This document shows positions 1-7,422 of a stretch of DNA of 7,547 nucleotides, in pieces. Where the stretch lies: NCBI GenBank assembly GCA_049315745.1, contig JBMOJO010000173.1, forward strand, positions 1 to 7,547, in the 5' to 3' direction. Made by a program: the position numbers and the translations under genes. The notes beneath the pieces were generated by a model. The model was not told the DNA's origin and ran no database searches. It saw only the letters and a program-made list of their open reading frames with translations. Position 1 is the first letter of the stretch, and each line of letters begins with the position of its first letter. This stretch comes from JADJPL01 sp049315745. GTDB lineage: Bacteria > Bacteroidota > Bacteroidia > Chitinophagales > Saprospiraceae.

Positions 1-90
1 TGAACGCACGCCAAATAAAATCCTTCGCGGCGAAGCCGCGGACACCACTGGTAAACAGATACGTTCGATGATTTATCTGTATAGAATTAA
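1..90 (-). repeat. Palindromic repeat element, left copy (truncated by window edge)
   Basis: Positions 1-59 match the reverse complement of 7321-7379 at 53 of 59 bases, with positions 11-42 identical to 7338-7369. The copy therefore lies inverted relative to the one downstream of the SusD-like gene. Beyond 59 the similarity weakens but continues to about 90. The stretch CTGGTAAACAGATAC (48-62) also resembles CTGCTAAATAGATAC in the opposite arm of the right element (7445-7459). It contains a small hairpin at 26-40. The left edge cuts through what would be the central long palindrome of the element, so its full size is not visible. It ends only about a dozen bases before the first gene's start codon. 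The family is inferred to be a non-coding dispersed repeat (REP- or MITE-like). Confidence 0.75.
26..40. repeat. Small GC-rich hairpin with GAA triloop
   Basis: CGCGGC (26-31), loop GAA (32-34), GCCGCG (35-40): six perfect G/C pairs. The same hairpin occurs in the opposite orientation at 7340-7354 and belongs to the 32-bp identical core shared by the two repeat copies. No T-tract follows on either strand, so it is not a canonical intrinsic terminator. Confidence 0.75.
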
Positions 91-102
91 AACGGCATTA
101 AA

Positions 103-2154
103 ATGCGAATCTTTTGCACCCTCTTCATTGCCCTTCATACAGGATTACAAGGTTTCGCTGCGGCGTCAGGCGATACGACCCTGGCCAATGCCGACACGGT
201 ATTGATTCAGGGCGAGGTGGTGGTTACCGCCCGGCGGCAAAGCATTGGCAGCTTTAAGTTGCCGGTTGTCGCTGCAACGATCAACGGGAATACGCTTCGG
301 CAATTAGCCCCACGTACGGTGCCCGAAGCCTTGACCGGCATCCCCGGCGTATTTGTGCAGAAGACCAATCACGGTGGCGGATCGCCTTTTCTGCGCGGCC
401 TTACCGGCCAGCAGACCCTCCTTTTGTTAGATGGCATCCGGATGAATAACGCTACCTTTCGCTCTGGCCCTAACCAATACCTCAACACCCTGGATCCCGG
501 ATGGGCGGGCCGTGTGGAAGTGGTGCTGGGCAGCGCTGCGGTAGAATACGGCAGCGATGCCATTGGCGGCGTGGTCAATGTGCTGACGCATACGCTGAGG
601 ACCGGCGATCGGACATTGTGGCGTCCCGAAGCCGCTTTCAAATGGGTCAGTGGAGGGCAGGAAACCAGTAGCGAAGCAGTAGTGTCGGCATCCGGAAAAA
701 AATTCGCCTTGCGCATGGACGGTGCGATCCGCGATTTTGGCGACCTGATCGGCGGAGCAGGTATCGGGCGGCAATCGCCTACCGGTTATGCACAATTGAG
801 CTATGCTTTCAAAGGCCTTTGGCAGCCGAATGCACGCCTGGGCGTCACCGTGCTCTGGCAGGATCTCGAACAGCAGGAAGTACCGCTCTATCACCGGGTA
901 AAACTCGAAAACTTTGCCTTCTACCACTTTCAGCCGCAGCGCCGAAACCTCGGCTATATCCGTGCGACCCTCCAAACAGATCGTGCAGCGTGGAAAGAAA
1001 TCGAACTGACAGCCTCCCGGCAGAATAGCCTCGAAGGCCGTATTAGCCAGCGCAACGGCGTGGCCCGGCGCATCGAGGAATCCGACCGCACCCTGACCTA
1101 CGGGCTTCAAGCGAGTGTTCGCTCCAACCTCTCCCGCTCCTGGTTCATGAACACCGGCGCCGAATGGTATGCCGACGCCGTCGGGAGCCAAAAATTCGAA
1201 GTGGCCACGCTTAGTGGTACGCGGGTCCGGCAGCGAGGCCTCTATCCGGATGGCGCCCGGATGCAGAGCCTGGCCTTGTTCAACCTCCATACCCTCAACT
1301 GGCGGCGCCTGACACTTACCGGAGGATTGCGCTATAATGCCTTCTCGATCACGGTACCCGACGAAGACATCGGCACTGCGCGCGTTAGCCCCCGGGCTTT
1401 GGTCGGCCAATCAGGTATTTCCTATGAAATGCTAAAAAATATTCGCGCATTTGGCAACATATCTACCGCCTTTCGCGCGCCCAATGTGGACGACCTCGGC
1501 ACCCTCGGCATCGTAGATTTCCGCTACGAAATTCCCAACGCTCAACTGGAACCGGAAAAGTGCCGCAGTGCCGAGCTCGGGCTAAAATGGCAGGGCACAG
1601 GGATACAGGGCAGCCTGGCCGCTTATTCCCTCGAGTTGGAAGGCCTTATCGGGCGGGTCCGCAGCGGCGACACCCTGCAGGGCTATCCGGTATTCCTGAA
1701 AGAAAATATTGCCCGGGCATTTATCCGGGGTATAGAAACTGCCTGGGAGTGGCGGGTCGCTGAGGGATGGACACTTTTGGCCAACGGGACCTATACCTAT
1801 GGGCAAAACAGGACGGCGGGAGAGCCACTTCGCCGCATCCCGCCCCTTCATGGCAGGGGACAGGTCAGGTTTGAGCCAACAGCCAACCTCGCATTAAGTG
1901 CCGAAAGCCATTTTGCCGGCGCCCAGCGCCGGCTTGCCGCTGCCGATAAATCCGATAATCGGATTAACCCCGACGGAACCCCGGGTTGGAAAACCTTTCA
2001 CCTCCGCGCATGGTACCGCTGGAAAAAATCTTACCTCTCCGCCGAACTCCACAATATTTTTAACGAAGCATATCGTATGCACGGCTCAGGCGTGGATGGA
2101 ATGGGCAGGGCAATCTGGATAAAAATCGGAATAGGCGCGCAGGCTTTTAACTAA
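103..2154 (+). CDS. TonB-dependent outer-membrane receptor (heme/siderophore-type size)
   Basis: This 683-residue protein is a TonB-gated outer-membrane barrel that imports a scarce ligand using energy from TonB/ExbBD. Residues 1-21 form a signal peptide, probably cleaved near the AAAS run at 19-22. A TonB box EVVVTARR lies at 38-45. The plug spans about 54-165 and includes LLLLDGIRMNN (around 106-116) and EYGSDAIGGVVNV (148-160). The rest is a 22-strand barrel in family terms, with FRAPN at 457-461 and an NPxLxPE-like PNAQLEPEK at 478-486. It ends in Phe-Asn. No carboxypeptidase-regulatory-like domain precedes the plug, unlike the SusC-like protein downstream. The plug resembles receptors often annotated as heme/hemoglobin-type, but no histidine lies between FRAP and the NPxL-like motif, so a heme ligand is not supported directly. 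The ATG at 103 has a good signal peptide immediately after it and no Shine-Dalgarno, which is normal for Bacteroidota. The gene appears intact and the substrate is unknown. Confidence 0.95.
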   Translation: MRIFCTLFIALHTGLQGFAAASGDTTLANADTVLIQGEVVVTARRQSIGSFKLPVVAATINGNTLRQLAPRTVPEALTGIPGVFVQKTNHGGGSPFLRGLTGQQTLLLLDGIRMNNATFRSGPNQYLNTLDPGWAGRVEVVLGSAAVEYGSDAIGGVVNVLTHTLRTGDRTLWRPEAAFKWVSGGQETSSEAVVSASGKKFALRMDGAIRDFGDLIGGAGIGRQSPTGYAQLSYAFKGLWQPNARLGVTVLWQDLEQQEVPLYHRVKLENFAFYHFQPQRRNLGYIRATLQTDRAAWKEIELTASRQNSLEGRISQRNGVARRIEESDRTLTYGLQASVRSNLSRSWFMNTGAEWYADAVGSQKFEVATLSGTRVRQRGLYPDGARMQSLALFNLHTLNWRRLTLTGGLRYNAFSITVPDEDIGTARVSPRALVGQSGISYEMLKNIRAFGNISTAFRAPNVDDLGTLGIVDFRYEIPNAQLEPEKCRSAELGLKWQGTGIQGSLAAYSLELEGLIGRVRSGDTLQGYPVFLKENIARAFIRGIETAWEWRVAEGWTLLANGTYTYGQNRTAGEPLRRIPPLHGRGQVRFEPTANLALSAESHFAGAQRRLAAADKSDNRINPDGTPGWKTFHLRAWYRWKKSYLSAELHNIFNEAYRMHGSGVDGMGRAIWIKIGIGAQAFN

Positions 2155-2245
2155 GGCTTGGTGCGATCTTCGGCGACAGCATTTTGTTTTGAGAGCCCCC
2201 TGCGACGCCCACTTTATTTCACAATTATATAACACAGGATAAACA

Positions 2246-2273
2246 TTGGGTTAGCATTACCTGGATACCTTCG
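2246..2273 (+). promoter_or_regulatory. Candidate Bacteroidota-type promoter for the SusC/SusD-like pair
   Basis: TACCTTCG at 2266-2273 differs by one base from the phylum's -7 consensus TAnnTTTG. ATTG ending at 2248 resembles the -33 element TTTG, with 17 bases between them. Transcription would then start near 2280, giving a leader of about 60 bases that begins almost exactly at the stem-loop at 2284-2312. The motif is short and could occur by chance. Only its position in the correct intergenic gap supports it. Confidence 0.3.
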
Positions 2274-2283
2274 CCGACGAAAA

Positions 2284-2312
2284 AGGTCGTTGCCCATTTC
2301 GGGCCCCGACCT
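2284..2312 (+). promoter_or_regulatory. Stem-loop in the leader of the SusC-like gene
   Basis: The outer stem AGGTCG (2284-2289) pairs with CGACCT (2307-2312). An inner stem GCCC (2292-2295) pairs with GGGC (2301-2304) around loop ATTTC, separated from the outer stem by a symmetric TT/CC internal loop. It lies 29 bases before the ATG at 2342. On the plus strand no U-tract follows (GAAAAATT), which argues against an attenuator for the operon. Read on the minus strand it is followed by a T-run, so it could instead terminate antisense transcription. Alternatives are a 5'-end mRNA-stabilising hairpin or a target for a regulator or small RNA. Confidence 0.45.
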
Positions 2313-2341
2313 GAAAAATTGTTAATTTAACACTACAATTT

Positions 2342-5300
2342 ATGAAGTTTTTGCACAACCTGCAAAGCACTGGATGCTTTTTTTGCAGAAAAAGGAACTT
2401 ATGGGCACTGCTTTTTGCAATTGCACTGCCGCTCGGCACTTTCGCACAAAGAACGATTACCGGTACAGTCACTGAGGAAGGCAGCATCGAGCCACTTGTT
2501 GGGGTAACAGTTTCGGTAAAAGGTACCTCAAAAGGTACAGTCACGGAGCTCGATGGAACTTTTTCGCTTAAACTTTCCCAAAATGACAAGACGATCGTCT
2601 TCAGTGCGGTCGGCTACCTTACCCGCGAAGTCGAAGTCTCTGTTTCTGACATTATAGACATCGCTATGCGCCAGGATATTATCGGATTGAGCGAGGTCAC
2701 CGTTACTGCACTCGGCATCAGCCGTGAAAAGAAAGCGCTGGGCTATGCGGTACAGGATATTGGCGGTGATGCCCTGGACAAAGCGCGGGAAACCAACTTT
2801 GCAGCGGGCCTGGCAGGTAAAATTGCCGGTGTGCAGGTTGTGGGAAACCCATCTGGGATTGGATCTTCCGCCAGGGTCACTATTCGCGGGGAACGCTCGC
2901 TGAACATCAACAACAACCAACCATTGTTTGTGGTGGACGGCGTGCCAATTTCCAATAATATCGTCGGTTCCTCCGGGCGCTCTAACCAGGAGGTTGACTA
3001 TGGCAACGGTGCCGGCATGATCAACCCGGACGATGTAGAGTCGGTAACCGTGCTGAAAGGCGCGAGTGCTGCCGCACTTTACGGATCGCGGGCAAACAAC
3101 GGGGTTATCCTCATCCGAACCAAAACAGGCAAAGGGAAAAAGGGGATCGGGGTTTCGTTCAACTCTTCCCTGACCTTCGAAGACCCGCTTCGCTTACCAG
3201 ACTACCAGAACGTTTATGGCCAGGGCCTGAACGGGGAGTTTGAATTTAAAGATGGAAACGGTGGCGGCGTAAGAGATGGAGTGGACGAAAGCTGGGGGCC
3301 AAAAATGGAAGGTCAGCTCATCAAGCAGTTCGATTCCCCGACCTCGAAGGGTTTTCGTGGCGCCGATGTGGGCAACCTGTCCACCCGGATTGGTCCTGTC
3401 AATCTGACAGCACAGCTTAACGCTCGGGGCGATATCCAGGCCACGCCCTTCTTGGCACAGCCCGACAATATCCGCGATTTTTTTGAAACCGGCGTTACTC
3501 AAACTTACAACTTCGCGGTGTCTGGGAGCAACGACGAAGGCGATTTCAGGATTTCGTTTACCAACCTCGACCAGAAGGGTTTTGTGCCAAATACGGACTT
3601 GAGGCGCAACACCATTGCCCTTTCCGGCGCTTACCGCCTCAGCGATAAGCTCACGGCCAACGCAGTCGTCAACTACATCCAGGGTGAAAGTGGCAACAGG
3701 CCAAATCTTAGCTATGGGACAGAAAACATCATGTACCTGTTCAACTGTTGGTTCCCTCGCAATAATAACATCGAAAGTTTTAAAGATTATTGGCAGGCCG
3801 GCAGGGAGGGGCTGAACCAGTTCAACTATAACTACAATTATCACGACAACCCCTATTTCAACCTTTACGAAAATACTAATGGCCAGCAACTCAATCGTAC
3901 CTACGGGAATGTTTCGCTCCAGTATAGGTTTAATCCCCTGCTGAGCTTACAGTTGCGCGGAGGTACGGATTTCGGTAGCGAATTCCGCGACCGCCGTCGG
4001 GCATACTCCACCCAGCGCTTTCCCCTCGGCTCCTACAGGGAAGAATTTATCCAGACGGCAGAGACCAACCTGGACTTTCTACTTTCCTTCACTAAATCTT
4101 TGTCTGCCGATTTCAACCTCGATCTCAGCTTAGGTGGCAACCACATGTTCCGCACTTACCGGAATTCCGATATGATGGCACCTGAACTTGCCGTTCCCGG
4201 GATCTACAGTCTTTCCAATTCCAGGGTCGCACTCCTTGCGTCCACATTCCGTTCTGAAAAGGAAATTAATAGCTTGTACGGTACTGCACAGCTCGGTTTC
4301 CGCAACTGGCTTTATCTCGACCTTTCTGCCCGCAACGACTGGTCGAGCACCCTGCCGTCAAATTCGCGCAGCTATCTGTATTATGCGTCCAATTTAGGTG
4401 TTGTACTGAGCGATCTTTTGGAATTTGATCCCTCATCCGCTATTTCTTTTGCAAAATTCCGCATAGGGCTTGCACAGGTGGGCAACGATACCGACCCTTA
4501 TCAATTGCAGGCCGTGTATTCAGCCCAGACCCCAGTGCAGGGATTACCTTCCTTTCTTGAGCCTTCGAGCCTGGTCAATGCCGACCTGAAACCAGAGATC
4601 AGCACCTCCTTTGAAACCGGGCTGGATTTGCGCTTCTTCCAAAACCGCATCGGCCTGGACGCGACGTATTACCGGACCCGTTCTTCCAACCAGATCCTGC
4701 CCATTCCGCTCAGTGGCACCACAGGATATTCCAGCCGACTGATCAATGCCGGGTTGATCCAGAACCAGGGCCTGGAACTGATGCTTAACTTTGTCCCGGT
4801 ACGCACAAGTAATTTCGAGTGGAATATCTCGCTGAACGGCTCGACCAACCGGGGCAAAGTACTCGAACTTTACACCGATCCGGTATCCGGCCAGGAAATC
4901 ACCAGGTATGTAATGGCAAGCCGCTATGTAACTGTACTGGCAAATGTCGGTGGCAATATGGGCGACATTTATGGTATTGGCTTTGAGCGTGTAAGCTCCG
5001 ATCCATCTTCTCCGTATTATGACCCAACGGGTAAATATGTGGGTCAAATCGTATTTAATAATGTTGGAAAGCCCCTTGCAACGACTACCCAGATCAAGTT
5101 AGGCAATTACAACCCTGATTTCCTTGCAGGTCTTCAAAACAACTTTTCTTTCAAAGGCCTTCAACTTGGTATCCTTTTCGATATCCGATCAGGGGGCGAA
5201 ATTTATTCCCATACCCAAACCGTGGGAAGGGAAGGTGGAATCATCGCGGAGACGCTCGAAGGCCGTGAAAACGGCTATTATGCCAATTCCTCCGACCCTT

Positions 5301-5704
5301 TGATGCTCAATGCCCCTGCAGGTACTTATGTGGTCGGGGAGGGTGTCGTCAAAAACGCCGATGGCTCGTTTAGCCCCAATACCCGCCGGCTCACCGCCCG
5401 CGAATGGCATACCTCTATTACCCTTGGCCGCCGCCTTGTGGAGGGAATGGTTTACGATGCTTCCTTTGTGAAGCTCCGTGAGCTGAGGCTCGGCTTTAGC
5501 GTTCCGAGTAAGATGCTTGGCAAACTTCCGGTCAGGGACCTTAGTTTCTCGGTAGTAGGCAGGAACCTTGCGCTTTGGACGGATGTGCCCCACGTTGATC
5601 CAGAAACCGCTTCGACATCTGGCGGTACGATTATCCCTGGGGTGGAGTCGGTCGCCTTGCCCTCTACTCGAAGCATTGGCTTTAATTTGAACTTCAAGTT
5701 TTAA
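2342..5704 (+). CDS. SusC/RagA-type TonB-dependent transporter
   Basis: This 1120-residue barrel of a SusC/SusD nutrient importer sits in the outer membrane. The signal peptide has an unusually long n-region containing CRKR (15-18), a hydrophobic core at 20-33, and likely cleavage after TFA (33-35) leaving an N-terminal Gln. A carboxypeptidase-regulatory-like beta-sandwich follows at about 37-110, starting ITGTV and containing GVTVSVKGTSKGT. The TonB box/plug start EVTVTALGI is at 118-126. The SusC signature region spans about 177-203 (VTIRG ... FVVDGVPI). NPDDVESVTVLKGASAAALY, starting at 228, and GSRANNG complete the plug. Barrel hallmarks include ARNDWSST (663-670), DLKPE (748-752), DASFVKLRE (1039-1047) and a C-terminal Phe in NLNFKF. 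The length is typical of the family. The start at 2342 is the only ATG giving a complete signal peptide. It is followed after 30 bp by its SusD-like partner. Family knowledge assigns import of oligosaccharides or peptides; the ligand cannot be read from sequence. Confidence 0.97.
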   Translation: MKFLHNLQSTGCFFCRKRNLWALLFAIALPLGTFAQRTITGTVTEEGSIEPLVGVTVSVKGTSKGTVTELDGTFSLKLSQNDKTIVFSAVGYLTREVEVSVSDIIDIAMRQDIIGLSEVTVTALGISREKKALGYAVQDIGGDALDKARETNFAAGLAGKIAGVQVVGNPSGIGSSARVTIRGERSLNINNNQPLFVVDGVPISNNIVGSSGRSNQEVDYGNGAGMINPDDVESVTVLKGASAAALYGSRANNGVILIRTKTGKGKKGIGVSFNSSLTFEDPLRLPDYQNVYGQGLNGEFEFKDGNGGGVRDGVDESWGPKMEGQLIKQFDSPTSKGFRGADVGNLSTRIGPVNLTAQLNARGDIQATPFLAQPDNIRDFFETGVTQTYNFAVSGSNDEGDFRISFTNLDQKGFVPNTDLRRNTIALSGAYRLSDKLTANAVVNYIQGESGNRPNLSYGTENIMYLFNCWFPRNNNIESFKDYWQAGREGLNQFNYNYNYHDNPYFNLYENTNGQQLNRTYGNVSLQYRFNPLLSLQLRGGTDFGSEFRDRRRAYSTQRFPLGSYREEFIQTAETNLDFLLSFTKSLSADFNLDLSLGGNHMFRTYRNSDMMAPELAVPGIYSLSNSRVALLASTFRSEKEINSLYGTAQLGFRNWLYLDLSARNDWSSTLPSNSRSYLYYASNLGVVLSDLLEFDPSSAISFAKFRIGLAQVGNDTDPYQLQAVYSAQTPVQGLPSFLEPSSLVNADLKPEISTSFETGLDLRFFQNRIGLDATYYRTRSSNQILPIPLSGTTGYSSRLINAGLIQNQGLELMLNFVPVRTSNFEWNISLNGSTNRGKVLELYTDPVSGQEITRYVMASRYVTVLANVGGNMGDIYGIGFERVSSDPSSPYYDPTGKYVGQIVFNNVGKPLATTTQIKLGNYNPDFLAGLQNNFSFKGLQLGILFDIRSGGEIYSHTQTVGREGGIIAETLEGRENGYYANSSDPLMLNAPAGTYVVGEGVVKNADGSFSPNTRRLTAREWHTSITLGRRLVEGMVYDASFVKLRELRLGFSVPSKMLGKLPVRDLSFSVVGRNLALWTDVPHVDPETASTSGGTIIPGVESVALPSTRSIGFNLNFKF

Positions 5705-5734
5705 GTTTCCACCATTGTAAAATTTAATTCGATT

Positions 5735-7201
5735 ATGAAAAAATATATCACTTCAATCTTGGCATTGGCGGTGTTAAGCTGCTTCCCTGCCTGTACGGAG
5801 GATTTTGATGTGCTTAACACCAATCCTAATGCCCCAACAAATGTCTCCACCACCCTCATGCTTCCAAAGGTCCAGCAGGATCTTGTGAATACCGTTGTAG
5901 GCGAATCCTGGGGTATTGGCAATATCGTAATTCAGCACACTTCCAAAAACCAGTTTGTCAACGAAGACCGATATCTCTGGGGCGAGTTGAACAGTATCTG
6001 GAACATGACTTATGCTAATGCCCGCCACATCCGCAACATAGTAAATCAGAGTGAGGCGCTTGGGCAGAACAACTACCTCGGTATAGCCCTTGTGCTTAAG
6101 TCCTGGATGTTTTCCCTATGTACGGATGCCTACGGGGATATCCCTTATGCAGATGCCACAAAAGCCAAAGATGGGATCAACCAGCCGAAATACGATACCC
6201 AGGAATCGGTTTACCAGGGTATCCTTGCAGACCTTTCTAAAGCTAACTCCATCCTTGGGACGAGTGGCGAGGTGGTTGCAGGGGACCTCATTTTTGCAGG
6301 CGACGTGATGAAATGGAAAAAATTGGCGAATTCCCTTCGTATCCGGGCGCTGATGAGGATTTCTGCCAAGCGCAACGTCTCTGCAGACCTCAAGGCCATC
6401 CTCGATAACCCTGCTCAAAACCCGATTATGGCGGGGAACACCGATAACGCCACTTACCGATATCTGGCTACTTCCCCCGATCAATTTCCGCTCTTTACCA
6501 CCCGAATCGGTTCTTTCAACGAATTCCGTGCCTCTAAAACCCTACTGGACATGCTGGTAGCACTTGGGGACAAGCGCATCGAGATCTTCTTTCGTCCGAC
6601 TCCGGCAACGGAGAGTGCTTCAACGCCGGTATATGCCGGCCTTCCCAATGGGTTGAGCGACGTAGATGCGCTCACTTTCAATGGTGGGCCACAAAACCAA
6701 TCCCGGGTTGGAAGTTTGTTTTATGAAAATGCAGTATCTCCACAAGGGCTGAATACTGCTCGCGGGGTGATTATGACTTTCGCAGAATTATCCTTTCTGC
6801 TCGCTGAAGCTGCCGAAAAAGGGCTTGTTTCTGGTAGTGCAGAAACGTTCTACCTCAATGGCATAAAAGCTTCCATGCAGTATTATGGACTAACCGCTAC
6901 GGATGCGTACCTCGCCCAGGCTAATGTAGCTTATACGGGCACCCAACAACAAAAACTCGTTAAAATTGGTACGCAGAAATGGATTGGCTTGTTTTACATG
7001 GGCCTCGAAGCATGGTTTGACTGGCGGCGTACAGGCATCCCAGCCTTGAAAGCGGGCCCTTCCAATCAAAACAGCGACCGCATTCCGGTGCGTTTTATCT
7101 ACCCGATCAGCGAGCAGGCATTGAACAGCGCAAGCTATCAGGCAGCCGTACAGCGACAAGGAACAGATAATATCAACACGAGGATGTGGATCATCAAGTA
7201 G
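5735..7201 (+). CDS. SusD/RagB-family nutrient-binding surface lipoprotein
   Basis: This 488-residue lipoprotein is the extracellular lid and ligand-binding partner of the SusC-like barrel encoded 30 bp upstream. It has a short signal peptide MKKYITSILALAVL and a lipobox. By alignment with typical family starts (Cys followed by xEDFDxxNTNPN) the lipidated residue is probably C20 in FPAC; C16 in VLSC is an alternative. The acidic T-E-D-F-D after C20 fits the Bacteroidota surface-export signal for lipoproteins. Family motifs include NTNPNAPT (28-35), TDAYGDIPYADA (130-141), PKYDTQESVYQGILADL just after it, and WFDWRRTG (427-434), which is characteristic of the C-terminal region. The overall pattern fits the SusD-like_2 subgroup. 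Many members end in an aromatic RxWW motif, whereas this one ends RMWIIK. No Shine-Dalgarno is visible; the ATG lies in an A/T-rich context. The gene is intact and probably co-transcribed with the transporter. Confidence 0.96.
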   Translation: MKKYITSILALAVLSCFPACTEDFDVLNTNPNAPTNVSTTLMLPKVQQDLVNTVVGESWGIGNIVIQHTSKNQFVNEDRYLWGELNSIWNMTYANARHIRNIVNQSEALGQNNYLGIALVLKSWMFSLCTDAYGDIPYADATKAKDGINQPKYDTQESVYQGILADLSKANSILGTSGEVVAGDLIFAGDVMKWKKLANSLRIRALMRISAKRNVSADLKAILDNPAQNPIMAGNTDNATYRYLATSPDQFPLFTTRIGSFNEFRASKTLLDMLVALGDKRIEIFFRPTPATESASTPVYAGLPNGLSDVDALTFNGGPQNQSRVGSLFYENAVSPQGLNTARGVIMTFAELSFLLAEAAEKGLVSGSAETFYLNGIKASMQYYGLTATDAYLAQANVAYTGTQQQKLVKIGTQKWIGLFYMGLEAWFDWRRTGIPALKAGPSNQNSDRIPVRFIYPISEQALNSASYQAAVQRQGTDNINTRMWIIK

Positions 7202-7295
7202 GCATGAAATGTAGCTATTTTGCAGTTCATCGCTACTGGAGATAATGTTTGCGGATGTATAAAATTTCTTTTTTTGTACCTCGCGCCAAATTATC
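7202..7295. other. Non-coding spacer after the SusD-like gene
   Basis: I see no gene here. A weak GTAGC (7211-7215)/GCTAC (7232-7236) inverted pair and an isolated T-run at about 7266-7275 are present, but no convincing GC-rich stem directly precedes the T-run, so a canonical intrinsic terminator cannot be called. Transcription of the SusC/SusD-like operon may instead end at the large stem-loop that follows. Confidence 0.5.
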
Positions 7296-7339
7296 TTTTG
7301 AGAGACACATCATTTTTGCAACTATTTACCAGGGGTATC

Positions 7340-7354
7340 CGCGGCTTCGCCGCG
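7340..7354. repeat. Small GC-rich hairpin with TTC triloop
   Basis: CGCGGC (7340-7345), loop TTC (7346-7348), GCCGCG (7349-7354). It is the inverted counterpart of the hairpin at 26-40 and lies in the 32-bp block identical between the two repeat copies. It is present only in the left arm of the larger inverted repeat and so makes that element asymmetric. Confidence 0.75.
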
Positions 7355-7364
7355 AAGGATTTTA

Positions 7365-7422
7365 TTTGGTGTGCGTGCATCTTTTACGCGCGTTCGCGCG
7401 TAAAAGATGCACGCACACCAAA
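7365..7422. repeat. Perfect long palindrome: 28-bp arms, 2-nt spacer
   Basis: Positions 7365-7392 and 7395-7422 are exact reverse complements with only TT (7393-7394) between them. As RNA or single-stranded DNA this would be an extremely stable hairpin; as duplex DNA it could extrude a cruciform. No T-tract follows directly on the plus strand (GATTATTTCTC). It could still block or terminate transcription. The flanking sequence, including part of its left arm, recurs at the window's left end. Confidence 0.9.

Noticed and set aside
427..1410. Long open frame (327 codons) on the minus strand within the TonB receptor gene
   Set aside because: It lies wholly antisense to a well-supported gene, its translation shows no recognisable domain, and such shadows are common in GC-rich coding DNA.
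2155..2220. Third degenerate copy of the repeat or a terminator after the TonB receptor gene
   Set aside because: Only a short TTTTGAGAG match to the repeat's outer arm is present (around 2187-2195) and no stable stem with a T-tract could be found.
2323..2330. TAATTTAA as a -7 promoter box for the SusC-like gene
   Set aside because: It matches TAnnTTTG only in its first half and lies so close to the ATG that almost no leader would remain.
3194..3889. 231-codon minus-strand open frame inside the SusC-like gene
   Set aside because: It is antisense to conserved barrel-coding sequence and has no family features.
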